Below, one piece after another: positions 50,393-58,480 of a stretch of DNA of 64,000 bases. Source of the stretch: Bacillota bacterium (GTDB lineage: Bacteria > Bacillota > UBA4882 > UBA8346); assembly GCA_023410535.1 (NCBI GenBank), contig JAEYPR010000012.1, positions 39,274 through 103,273 of the forward strand, written 5' to 3'. Each line of letters starts with the position of its first letter. The first letter of the stretch is position 1. The position numbers were made by a program, and so were the translations under genes. The notes beneath the pieces were generated by a model. It made no database searches and was not told the origin of the DNA. It worked only from the letters and a program-made list of their open reading frames with translations.

Positions 50393-51328
50393 ATGGCTTC
50401 GACCCGGTTTAACAAACGCTTTCAAGTGCCAGAGGCGGCAATCCCGGTGATCGACCGGATGGTCGACCCCCAGGAAATTTTGCTGATCGAGTCTTTGGCG
50501 TTTGAGACCTTTACGCCCGCCGAAGCTCGCCAAGCATTGGAAGTCGCAACCGGCGCTGTCTGGACGATCGACCAGGTCGATCCGTTGTTGCATAACGCCT
50601 ATCGGCGGGGCGTGATTCAATCTGTTGATGAAACGCAAACCCAGTTTGCGATCGGCAGTTTTTACACCCGTCTCGACATTTTTGCAATCTCCGAACCCGA
50701 TTCGTATCTGGCGCTGCCGCGTCAAACCCAAATTGCGCTGGATCAATGGTACTTTGACGCGTATTTGGCAAAGCTTTCGTCCGATTCATCCGTTCCAAGC
50801 GGCGATCAGGTGGTTCCCTTGGCCGAGGCTATCGCCTATCTCGATTCAACGAATGATCCGATCTGGTTAAATCGCTGCGACTGCCGGACGTTAGCCGGCA
50901 ACTGCGCTTTACCGACCGCTGTTTGCATTTCATTCCGGAAGGGCGTCAATACCTTTTCCCACCGGGGATGGTCCAAACCATTAACCAAAGAACAGGGGCG
51001 GGCCGTATTGGAAGGCGCCGATCAAGCCGGATTGGTTCATACGATCAATCCGGGCGGAATCTGTAATTGTTGCAGTGATTGCTGCTATCTCTTCCGGGCG
51101 CAACGCGCCAGACAAAGCAGGCGGGTCTGGCCGGTTTCGCGCTCAATCGCCGTCTTCCATCAAAATTACTGCGTCGGGTGCGGACGTTGTGTCGACCGTT
51201 GCCCTTTCGGGGCCTTCCGACCTACTGACCAAGGCATACGTTACGACCCGGAACATTGCCGGGGCTGCGGGCTTTGCCGTGAAAGCTGTCCGGCGGGCGC
51301 TATCGATATCATCCAGAAAGGAACTTGA
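50393..51328 (+). CDS. Iron-sulfur protein with N-terminal winged-helix region, unknown function
   Basis: 311 residues. The N-terminal part looks like a winged helix (about 25-85, 'EILLIESLAFETFTPAEARQAL...RRGVIQSVD'). A middle cysteine-rich part has 'NRCDCRTLAGNCALPTAVC' and 'GGICNCCSDCCYLF', and the C-terminus has two ferredoxin-type 4Fe-4S motifs ('CVGCGRCVDRCPFGAF', 'CRGCGLCRESCPAGAI'). Its presence between the binding protein and ATPase genes of an importer is unusual and suggests reductive processing of the imported compound. The ATPase gene begins 2 nt after its stop. Confidence 0.8.
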   Translation: MASTRFNKRFQVPEAAIPVIDRMVDPQEILLIESLAFETFTPAEARQALEVATGAVWTIDQVDPLLHNAYRRGVIQSVDETQTQFAIGSFYTRLDIFAISEPDSYLALPRQTQIALDQWYFDAYLAKLSSDSSVPSGDQVVPLAEAIAYLDSTNDPIWLNRCDCRTLAGNCALPTAVCISFRKGVNTFSHRGWSKPLTKEQGRAVLEGADQAGLVHTINPGGICNCCSDCCYLFRAQRARQSRRVWPVSRSIAVFHQNYCVGCGRCVDRCPFGAFRPTDQGIRYDPEHCRGCGLCRESCPAGAIDIIQKGT

Positions 51329-51330
51329 CC

Positions 51331-52110
51331 ATGGGCGTTGCGGTTGAATTTCAATCCATTAACAAACGGTTTCCGAAGGCAAATTATGCCGCGGTTTCGG
51401 AAGTGAGTTTATCGGTCGACGAAGGCGAGATTGTTACGATCTTAGGTACTTCCGGGTGCGGAAAAACGACTTTGCTGAAAATGGTCAATCGTTTATATGA
51501 ACCGGATAGCGGCCAAATTCTCTTTTTTGGCGAACCGATTACCCAATTAGACCCGGTGCAATTGCGCCGCAGAATCGGGTATGTCATTCAGCAAGTCGGT
51601 CTGTTTCCCCACCTGACCATCGCCGACAACATCGCCACGGTTCCCAAAATACTGGGCTGGAGCAAACCGCAAATCGACGCGCGGGTTTCCGAGCTGTTAG
51701 CCTTGGTGGAATTAGAGCCAAGCGAGTTCAAATCGCGTTATCCCGCGCAGCTTTCCGGCGGACAACAACAACGGGTCGGCCTCGCCCGGGCTCTGGCGGC
51801 CGATCCCGAGCTACTGTTAATGGATGAGCCGTTTGGCGCGATTGACGCCATTACCCGGATCAATCTCCAAAACGAGCTGCTGCGGATCCAAACGAAGTTT
51901 CGTAAAACCATTTTGTTTGTCACCCACGACATCAGCGAAGCGTTCAAACTAGGGAACCGGGTCTTGATTATGGACCAAGGCCGGGTCCAACAGTTCGCCG
52001 CCCCACCTGAAATCCGGGCCAATCCGGCCAACGAATTTGTAACCCGATTGGTGAATTCCGTTGCCGAACAACGTCTGGCCTGGGATTTGGAAAATGGAGG
52101 CCGTGGTTGA
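51331..52110 (+). CDS. OpuC/ProV-type ABC transporter ATPase
   Basis: 259 residues with Walker A 'GTSGCGKTT', Q-loop 'VIQQVGLFPHLTIADNI', signature 'LSGGQQQRVGLARALA', Walker B 'LLLMDEPFGAID' and H-loop 'VTHD'. It ends soon after the core, lacking the C-terminal CBS domains that OpuCA and OpuBA proteins use for osmotic sensing, so activity may not be gated by ionic strength. ATG 51331 has AAAGGA upstream. Confidence 0.92.
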   Translation: MGVAVEFQSINKRFPKANYAAVSEVSLSVDEGEIVTILGTSGCGKTTLLKMVNRLYEPDSGQILFFGEPITQLDPVQLRRRIGYVIQQVGLFPHLTIADNIATVPKILGWSKPQIDARVSELLALVELEPSEFKSRYPAQLSGGQQQRVGLARALAADPELLLMDEPFGAIDAITRINLQNELLRIQTKFRKTILFVTHDISEAFKLGNRVLIMDQGRVQQFAAPPEIRANPANEFVTRLVNSVAEQRLAWDLENGGRG

Positions 52111-52745
52111 TGTTGGACTTTTTGTTCCGCTATCCCGGGAAACTGGCAACGGCCTTACTGGAACATTTGGGGATCGTGGGCGTTACCATGATGCTCTCGA
52201 TCCTCCTGGCGATTTTGATCGCCGGTTTCATCATGCGGTCCCGGCTGGCCTCCCAAGTTACCGTCAGTATTTTCGGGGTGATCTATTCCATTCCCAGTAT
52301 GGCCTTGTTCGCCCTGTTGATCCCCTTTTCCGGACTCGGCGCCAAAACCGCTATTTTGGTCCTGGTGGTTTATAATCAGTTTATTTTAGTACGAAATATT
52401 ATCGCGGGGTTTGAAGGGGTCAATCCGGCCATTGTCGAGGCCGCCGCCGGCATGGGCATGTCGGCTTGGCAATCCTTTTGGCAGGTCCGGTTTCCCCTGG
52501 CCAGTCCGGTGATTATTGCCGGAATCCGGATCGCCGCCGTTTCGACCATCGGCATTGCCACGATTGCCGCCACGATTAATGCCGGCGGTTTGGGAGCGAT
52601 TTTATTCGACGGTCTGCGTACCCATAATAACGCTAAGTTGTGGTGGGGAACGATCCTGGCCTCTTTGCTCGCCATTGTGGCAAATCAATTGCTGTCGCTG
52701 CTGGAGAAGGCGACAAATCAAAAACTTCAAGGAAAAAAGGGTTGA
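52110..52745 (+). CDS. OpuC-type ABC transporter permease (second)
   Basis: 211 residues with about five helices and 'VIYSIPSMALFALLIPFSGLGAKTAILVLVVYNQFILVRNIIAGFEGVNPAIVEAAAGMGMSAWQSFWQVRFPLASPVIIAGIRIAAVSTIGIATIAATINAGGLG', paralogous to the first permease. Its ATG overlaps the ATPase stop (TGATG); GGAGG lies 9 nt upstream. With the first permease, binding protein and ATPase it makes a complete importer. Confidence 0.92.
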   Translation: MLDFLFRYPGKLATALLEHLGIVGVTMMLSILLAILIAGFIMRSRLASQVTVSIFGVIYSIPSMALFALLIPFSGLGAKTAILVLVVYNQFILVRNIIAGFEGVNPAIVEAAAGMGMSAWQSFWQVRFPLASPVIIAGIRIAAVSTIGIATIAATINAGGLGAILFDGLRTHNNAKLWWGTILASLLAIVANQLLSLLEKATNQKLQGKKG

Positions 52746-52750
52746 TCTGA

Positions 52751-54046
52751 TTGAGTTACGAAGCTTTCAACGATAACCGGCTGGGTTTTACCACGAAACA
52801 ACTTCACGCCGGCTATAATCCGCAACAGCATTTTCGCTCCAAAGCGGTCCCAATATATCAAACCGCTGCTTTTGAACTGGGTGATTTCGAACGGTGCGGC
52901 CGGCTTTTTTCATATGAAGAAGAGGGCCATTCCTACGTTCGTTTCAGCAATCCCACCAATGACGTGCTTGAGCGGCGCATTGCCGCGTTGGAAGGCGGTG
53001 CCGCCGCGCTTTCGTTAAGTTCGGGAATGAGCGCCATCTCCAATACGTTTTTAAACCTGGCCCAAGCCGGGGACGAACTGGCCGCCGTAAAGACCTTATA
53101 TGGCGGCAGCACCAAACTGCTTCAAAAAGTTTTGCCGCAATACGGGATCACCACCAACTGGGTGGATGACCCGGAGTCGTTGAGTTCGTACCGGAAAGCG
53201 ATCACCCCCAAAACCAAAGGCTTATATATTGAGTCCTTGGGCAATCCCGGCATGAATATCATTGATATCGAAGCTGTGGCCGAGCTGGCGCACGAAAACG
53301 GCATCCCGCTGATTGTCGATAATACGTTTGCGACACCTTACTTATTGCGGCCTTTTGAGTTTGGAGCGGATATTGTCTGCCATTCCGCCACCAAATATCT
53401 AAGCGGGCATGGCACCATCATCAGCGGCGTGGTGGTCGAGCGCGGCGGCTTTGATTGGTTTAACGGCAAATTTCCGGCTTTCGACGCGTTTTACCATGAG
53501 CATCAAGCCAATATCGACCATGACAGCCTCCGCCGAACCGCGTTTACCCGCCGGTTACGCATGAATTATTTAACCGATTTCGGTTCCCATCTCAGCCCGC
53601 AAAGCGCCTTTTATCTGATTCAGGGAATTGAGACCCTTTCGTTGCGGATGCAACGCCATGCCGATAACGCCTTGAAGGTGGCTGCTTTCCTGAATGAGCA
53701 CCCGGCGGTGTTTGATGTCTCCTACCCTTCGTTGCCCACGAGTCGTTACTATCCGCTGGCCCGGAAGTATTTCCCCAAAGGCGCCGGCGCCATCTTGACC
53801 ATCCGGCTCAAAGACGGTTTAGCCGCAGCGCGCCGGGTATTGGAGAAAGTGCGGATCTTTGACTATATGGTCAATGTCGGCGACGCCAAGTCATTGATCG
53901 TCCATCCGGCTACCTCAACCCATTACGGCCTGGCGGAACAAGCCCAAAATCAAGCCGGAGTTTTTGACGATACGCTCCGTTTATCGGTGGGAATTGAAGA
54001 CAGCGAGGATTTGCTCGCCGACCTGCAACAAGCGTTGGAAGAGTAA
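52751..54046 (+). CDS. O-acetylhomoserine sulfhydrylase / Cys-Met PLP enzyme
   Basis: A 431-residue trans-sulfuration family enzyme. PLP lysine context: 'DIVCHSATKYLSGHGTIISGVVVE'. Other marks are 'YVRFSNPTNDVLERRIAALEGGAAALSLSSGMSAI', 'PLIVDNTFATPYLLRPFEFGADI' and 'VGDAKSLIVHPATSTH'. The length of about 430 fits MetY, which makes homocysteine from O-acetylhomoserine and sulfide or methanethiol; methionine gamma-lyase activity is an alternative. It starts at TTG 52751, 5 nt after the permease stop, so it is part of the importer operon. Confidence 0.88.
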   Translation: MSYEAFNDNRLGFTTKQLHAGYNPQQHFRSKAVPIYQTAAFELGDFERCGRLFSYEEEGHSYVRFSNPTNDVLERRIAALEGGAAALSLSSGMSAISNTFLNLAQAGDELAAVKTLYGGSTKLLQKVLPQYGITTNWVDDPESLSSYRKAITPKTKGLYIESLGNPGMNIIDIEAVAELAHENGIPLIVDNTFATPYLLRPFEFGADIVCHSATKYLSGHGTIISGVVVERGGFDWFNGKFPAFDAFYHEHQANIDHDSLRRTAFTRRLRMNYLTDFGSHLSPQSAFYLIQGIETLSLRMQRHADNALKVAAFLNEHPAVFDVSYPSLPTSRYYPLARKYFPKGAGAILTIRLKDGLAAARRVLEKVRIFDYMVNVGDAKSLIVHPATSTHYGLAEQAQNQAGVFDDTLRLSVGIEDSEDLLADLQQALEE

Positions 54047-54065
54047 TTGATCCGATTACTCTTCC
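54037..54065. terminator. Palindrome between convergent metY-like and metE-like genes
   Basis: GGAAGAGTAAT (54037-54047, including the stop codon) pairs with ATTACTCTTCC (54055-54065). A perfect 11-bp stem without a strong T-run; it may separate the convergent transcripts. Confidence 0.55.
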
Positions 54066-54089
54066 AAATCGTTACCGAAAAAGATCCCG

Positions 54090-55229
54090 TCAATTCCAGA
54101 TCTCAGCCGCAATCTCTTTTATGAAACGCAATTTATCCCATTGCGCCGCTTCGGTCAGAATGTTGCCCTCCTCAGTCGAGGCAAAACCGCATTGGGGACT
54201 TAAGCAGATCCGGTCGAGCGAAAGGTATTGCGTAGCTTCCTTGATCCGGTTCAAAATGACCGACTTTTCCTCAAGCGCCCCGGTTTTTGAAGAAAACAAC
54301 CCCAATACCACCGGTTTATTCTCCGGCACGTGACGCAGGGGTTCAAAGCCGCCGGCCCGCTCGGTATCAAACTCCAGATAAAAAGCGCTCACATTGGCCC
54401 GGGCCAGAAGCGTCTCCGCCACCGGCTCGTATCCGCCCGAGGTTGCCCAGGTGGAATGGTAGTTGCCCCGGCAGACATGGGTGGTGACCGTCAAATCGGC
54501 GGGCAGACCGGCTAAGGCGTCGTTATTCAAACGCAGATACAGCTCTTGCAGGGCCTTGGCGTCATAACCTTTCCCCGCCATAGTCGACCAGAATTTTTGA
54601 TCGCAGAGCATGCCCCAGGTGCAATCGTCAAGCTGAAGATTGCGGCAGCCCAATTGATAGAAGGCCAGAATCGCCTGGTGATAGGCGGCCGAAATATCCC
54701 GGTACAGTTCCTCCCGGTCGGGATAATATCGGGCGATTTCCTTTTCGTTTTCACCACGCACCAACTCCGCGTAAAACTGGGCCGGTGCCGGCAGCGTCTG
54801 CCGAACCACCACGTCATCCCCGGCAATATCGCGCAAGAACTGATAATGGGCTAAAAACGGATGACCGGAAAAACGAATCTTGCCCGCCAACCGCGCCGAA
54901 TCGGGCCGGGTCTCTTCGCCGTGGAAAAAATAGCCGTGTTCCAGCGTGACATGATCGACGCCGTCAAATCCCCAGAAAAAGTCGAGATGCCAATAACTGC
55001 GGCGAAACTCGCCGTCGGTAACCGCTTTCAAGCCCACCTGCTTCTGTTTGGCGACCAGCTCGATAATCTCCCGGTCCTCGACCGCCGTGAGTTCCGCCTG
55101 GGTGATCGCACCCGCCGCAAATTGGGCTCTGGCGTCTTTCAGCGCCGCCGGGCGCAGAAAACTGCCGACAATCTCGTAACGAAACGGAACGGTCTCCCGG
55201 TTCCGGGCATTGGTCAATAAAACACTCAT
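54090..55229 (-). CDS. MetE-like methyltransferase (YxjG/YxjH family)
   Basis: 379 residues equal to the C-terminal catalytic half of cobalamin-independent methionine synthase. 'FRYEIVGSFLRPAALKDARAQF' is typical of the short family. The zinc site is visible as His-Cys in 'THVCRGNYHSTW' and a late Cys in 'LSPQCGFASTEEGN'. The lack of the N-terminal half suggests a methyl donor other than folate polyglutamate, such as a methylated sulfur or nitrogen compound. ATG 55229 follows GGAGG. It lies downstream of the LysR gene on the same strand. Confidence 0.88.
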   Translation of the reverse strand: MSVLLTNARNRETVPFRYEIVGSFLRPAALKDARAQFAAGAITQAELTAVEDREIIELVAKQKQVGLKAVTDGEFRRSYWHLDFFWGFDGVDHVTLEHGYFFHGEETRPDSARLAGKIRFSGHPFLAHYQFLRDIAGDDVVVRQTLPAPAQFYAELVRGENEKEIARYYPDREELYRDISAAYHQAILAFYQLGCRNLQLDDCTWGMLCDQKFWSTMAGKGYDAKALQELYLRLNNDALAGLPADLTVTTHVCRGNYHSTWATSGGYEPVAETLLARANVSAFYLEFDTERAGGFEPLRHVPENKPVVLGLFSSKTGALEEKSVILNRIKEATQYLSLDRICLSPQCGFASTEEGNILTEAAQWDKLRFIKEIAAEIWN

Positions 55230-55398
55230 GCGATGATTCCTCCTATCTGCCGGCTGCAAGCCGCCGCCGTTCCACCCCGCCCGTCTTCCGGAATGCGCTG
55301 GCGCCAGCGGAGTCGGGATGAACGACGTTTTAATAGCTGAATCATATCATGAATCACCGGTATAGCATAATTCAGATTCGCAACGGTTGGATATAGGT

Positions 55399-56325
55399 TT
55401 AACCTATATTGACTTGCGGCACATCCTTTACGGCCTTTTGCAGTTCCTGCACGAACAACTCGGCCAGTTTCGAAAGAGTAACCTTTTTATGGGCGATCCA
55501 GCCGACGGTAATGGTCTCCTCTACCCGCAACGGAACGGCGACGATGCCATCGCCATTCAGATCGGCGCTGATGACGCCGGTGGAAATGGTATAACCGTTC
55601 AGGCCGATCATCAAGTTAAAAATGGTTGCCCGGTCGGAAACATGGATGCTTTTGCGATGCGGCAAGGTGCTTAATATCTCTTCCGCATAATAAAACGAGT
55701 TATATTCGCCCTGTTCAAACGATAGGCACGGATAATCCTCCAAATCGCCGATGGTCACATCGTCCTGCTGCGCCAGCGGGTTGGCCGCACTGACAAAGAT
55801 ATGCGGCTTGGCTACAAACAGCGAGTGAAACTCCAAGCCGTTTTGCCGGATGATCTGACCCAACACTTTGGCATTAAATTCATTGACATACAACACGCCG
55901 ATTTCGCTGCGGAGATTGCGCACGTCTTCCAATATCTCATAGGTGCGGGTATCCCGGAAGGTGAATTCGTATTCGTCGGTTCCAAACTGCCGCACCAGAT
56001 TGACGAAGGCGTTGACCACAAAGGCGTAATGCTGCGTTGAAATGGCGAAGTGTTGGCGCGCCGGTTTGGCGTTGAGATAGCGTTGTTCCATCAGATCGAC
56101 CTGCTCGACGATTTGCCGCGCATATCCCAGGAATTCCGCGCCGCCCGCCGACAACACCACGCCCTTATTGGTGCGCAAGAAGATCTCAAAACCGATCTCC
56201 GCCTCCAACTCCCGCACCGCGCCGGACAAACTGGGTTGGGTGATAAATAAACGTTTGGCGGCCTCGTTAATTGAGCCGCTGTTGACAATTTCAATAATAT
56301 AACGCAACTTTTGGATGGTCGTCAT
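55399..56325 (-). CDS. LysR-family transcriptional regulator
   Basis: 308 residues: an N-terminal winged helix (1-65, 'LRYIIEIVNSGSINEAAKRLFITQPSLSGAVRELEAEIGFEIFLRTNKG') and a two-lobe effector domain (about 90-300). It is 170 nt upstream of the metE-like gene and close to the importer operon, making it the best candidate controller of this sulfur/methyl cluster. An extended -10 (TGTTATAAT, at about 56368-56360 on the minus strand) precedes it. Confidence 0.92.
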   Translation of the reverse strand: MTTIQKLRYIIEIVNSGSINEAAKRLFITQPSLSGAVRELEAEIGFEIFLRTNKGVVLSAGGAEFLGYARQIVEQVDLMEQRYLNAKPARQHFAISTQHYAFVVNAFVNLVRQFGTDEYEFTFRDTRTYEILEDVRNLRSEIGVLYVNEFNAKVLGQIIRQNGLEFHSLFVAKPHIFVSAANPLAQQDDVTIGDLEDYPCLSFEQGEYNSFYYAEEILSTLPHRKSIHVSDRATIFNLMIGLNGYTISTGVISADLNGDGIVAVPLRVEETITVGWIAHKKVTLSKLAELFVQELQKAVKDVPQVNIG

Positions 56326-56386
56326 GGCAATCGCTCCCGGTCGTTTTACTCCTTACTCTATTATAACAGGAGCCGCTTTGCACCGC

Positions 56387-56422
56387 AGCAAAAAAGCCCT
56401 CCGGCAATCGACCGGAAGGCTT
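56387..56422 (-). terminator. Intrinsic terminator of the 56490 gene
   Basis: On the minus strand, AAGCCTTCCGG and CCGGAGGGCTT form a stem followed by TTTTT. Confidence 0.85.
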
Positions 56423-56489
56423 ATCATTCAAATACCGGACTCTGTAAGGCGTAAACCAACGCGCTATTTAATCAAAAGTCCGGGAATAA

Positions 56490-56978
56490 TCAGATACTGG
56501 TTTTAGCCCCTTTGGCTTTGAGATAGACATAATGACGGGCTGCGCCGTAGAACCACAGGAGCGAAAGAATAAACCGGCATAAGGGATTCCAGTGGATATA
56601 CTCCAAAAGACCCGCGTTATGAAAAATTTTATCCAGGGCAGTGCTGGCCATGGCGAAGATTAATAAATAGGTGGGAAAAACGTACCAATCATTTGACTCG
56701 GGGAGAAAGTAAAAATAAAGCATCAAGGCCAACCCCCATCCTAGAACCAACCAATGCGGCGCCCCCAAGAACTCAAAGGGCATGGCATGTTTCCACTTAT
56801 ATAGATTCAACGCTTGGCCGATGATAAAGGCAAACGCCTTACTTCCGACATACCCCCAGAGGAAGCTGATCCAAAAAAGCTGCTTGATTTCCGCTTTAGG
56901 GATAAAGAGCACCACCAGCAAAAGGAGCAGAAAAGCTAAAGCCGGATAATAGAACTCAACCGGGATCTTTGGAAACAT
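56490..56978 (-). CDS. CBO0543-like membrane protein
   Basis: 162 residues with about five membrane helices. The features 'HWLVLGWGLALMLYFYFLPES', 'ALDKIFHNAGLLEYIHWNP' and an aromatic C-terminus are like the CBO0543 family of small membrane proteins common in spore formers. Function unknown. Monocistronic, ending at the 56387 terminator and upstream of the LysR gene on the same strand. Confidence 0.7.
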   Translation of the reverse strand: MFPKIPVEFYYPALAFLLLLLVVLFIPKAEIKQLFWISFLWGYVGSKAFAFIIGQALNLYKWKHAMPFEFLGAPHWLVLGWGLALMLYFYFLPESNDWYVFPTYLLIFAMASTALDKIFHNAGLLEYIHWNPLCRFILSLLWFYGAARHYVYLKAKGAKTSI

Positions 56979-57103
56979 TTACAGCCACTCCAATCTCCAC
57001 GATTCCCTTTCGATTCAATATTGGACATCACCTAGATTTGCGCATAATGTAAAACGTCTACGGCAATTTTCTCCAAACAGCACGGTTTTTATTAACGTAG
57101 CAA

Positions 57104-57133
57104 AAAGCCTTCCGGCAATCTGCCGAAAGGCTT
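57104..57133 (-). terminator. Intrinsic terminator of the tRNA transcript
   Basis: On the minus strand, AAGCCTTTCGGCA and TGCCGGAAGGCTT form a stem followed by TTT, 10 nt after tRNA-Lys. Confidence 0.85.
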
Positions 57134-57142
57134 GAATTTACT

Positions 57143-57218
<76 letters not shown>

Positions 57219-57321
57219 AGGATGTTAATCCAACTTCTTAGGGTCTACTTTAAAAGTTACCGATATTTTGAAAACTTTTATTTAAAAAACTTTCGGAAGA
57301 AAGTTTTCAAAAATCGTATTT

Positions 57322-57397
57322 GGTGGCGGTGACTGGGATCGAACCAGTGACACTGCGGGTATGAACCGCATGCTCGTACCAACTGAGCTACACCGCC
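57322..57397 (-). tRNA. tRNA-Met (anticodon CAU), elongator type
   Basis: A complete 76-nt cloverleaf with encoded CCA: acceptor GGCGGTG/CACCGCC, anticodon arm TGCGG-TTCATAC-CCGCA, T arm ACTGG-TTCGATC-CCAGT. The paired first base (G1-C72) and absence of three consecutive G-C pairs argue against an initiator tRNA. A lysidine-modified tRNA-Ile2 cannot be fully excluded by eye. Confidence 0.93.
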
Positions 57398-57417
57398 ACG
57401 AACTGAACGCATAAAGT

Positions 57418-57446
57418 ATTATATTATAAACCGGCATTTAAATCAA
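57418..57446 (-). promoter_or_regulatory. Sigma-A promoter of the tRNA-Met/tRNA-Lys transcript
   Basis: On the minus strand, TTGATT (57446-57441) and TATAAT (57423-57418) are 17 nt apart, about 20 nt before tRNA-Met. Confidence 0.8.
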
Positions 57447-57482
57447 TAGGTCTATCACTAGTTTTTTATGGAAAATCCCAAC

Positions 57483-58223
57483 TTACGTTCCAAATCCGGC
57501 ATCGAAAGGTTCGACAACCGTTGCTTCGAGTTGCTTAACCGCTTTGGGCTTATGGAAAAACCAGAAGACCATGCCGACGAGTACTGCGATCAACAAGAGC
57601 ATCAAGCTAATATTGATTCGGTTAACCTGATGGGCGGAAACTTGGACCGGATTGGTCCGGCCCGGGATCAACTGCCATTCCAAGGTTTTGCCGTCGGGCG
57701 AGACAGTGACGGCGTTATGTTTGTCCGGTTTCACCGGCAATGTTAAGACAAACTTGAACTTCATGCTTCCCATGATCGAATTGGCCAACGCGGCGTCGGC
57801 ATCGGCGCCGGCGCTTTTCATGCCGGTTAAGTCGGCCACGCCGTCAAATTGGTATTGGGTGGTGAAAAAGTCCCGTTTCATTCGTAAACTGGGGCGATGA
57901 CCGGCGCCGCGCCTGAATAGCTTGATGTTATTGACGGACTTTTCTTTTAAGACGTCGGCGACCTCTTTAAAATGTTTGGTGGCTACCACGCCGACCGTTT
58001 GACCTTCATCAAATACTTTAACGTCGTAACCTTGCTCTTTAAATTGTTCTTCCAGCCTGCCCAAGCCGTTCATCATTCCGGCGATCGATTGCGGCAAAGC
58101 GACCCGTTGTTCCAGGTCGGCGCTGCCGTTGGCGTTAACGGTCAAATGCGTGCGAATATCGGCACAGCCGGAAAAAAAGACCAGGCTGGTAATGACTAGG
58201 GCGATTAGCCAAAGTTTCTTCAA
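57483..58223 (-). CDS. LppM/DUF3153-type lipoprotein with C-terminal membrane anchor
   Basis: 246 residues with a signal and lipobox 'VITSLVFFSGCADIRTHLTVNANGSADLEQRVALP', the start pattern of LppM-like lipoproteins. A beta-rich domain follows (to about 200), then a membrane helix (about 203-223) and a short cytoplasmic tail. Function unknown in Bacillota; LppM-like proteins act in the envelope. Single gene between the tRNA promoter and the divergent ABC exporter operon. Confidence 0.82.
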   Translation of the reverse strand: MKKLWLIALVITSLVFFSGCADIRTHLTVNANGSADLEQRVALPQSIAGMMNGLGRLEEQFKEQGYDVKVFDEGQTVGVVATKHFKEVADVLKEKSVNNIKLFRRGAGHRPSLRMKRDFFTTQYQFDGVADLTGMKSAGADADAALANSIMGSMKFKFVLTLPVKPDKHNAVTVSPDGKTLEWQLIPGRTNPVQVSAHQVNRINISLMLLLIAVLVGMVFWFFHKPKAVKQLEATVVEPFDAGFGT

Positions 58224-58283
58224 TTAGGATCCCCACCCTTTCGACAAATTCCCCAAAAATAGCTGCGTTGCTTTCCTAGAAAT

Positions 58284-58348
58284 ATTAAACGTCGCCGGCC
58301 GATTCCCTCTTTTTGTTAAATCAATAATTCTGGCAATTCTTTTGCCAT
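58284..58348 (+). repeat. Conserved non-coding block upstream of the ABC exporter (copy 1)
   Basis: About 65 nt, containing TTAAACG, GCCGG, ATTCCCTCTTTTT and a final GCCAT, match 61278-61343 in the same orientation. It lies about 75 nt before the exporter promoter. It is not a coding sequence. Confidence 0.6.
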
Positions 58349-58421
58349 GCAGACACTTTGCGGGTGCCGGCATCCGAACGACTCGGCAAGCTTAGTTACT
58401 TCCATTTACATTACAAGTTAC

Positions 58422-58450
58422 TTGACATCATGTCCCTACGGTGGTAATCT
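58422..58450 (+). promoter_or_regulatory. Promoter of the ABC-2 exporter operon
   Basis: TTGACA (58422-58427) and TAATCT (58445-58450) are 17 nt apart, about 30 nt before the start. AGTTACTT occurs twice just upstream (58394-58401 and 58416-58423), 22 nt apart, a possible operator. Confidence 0.6.
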
Positions 58451-58480
58451 TTGGTCATATTTTGCACGTGGAGGATTCCC

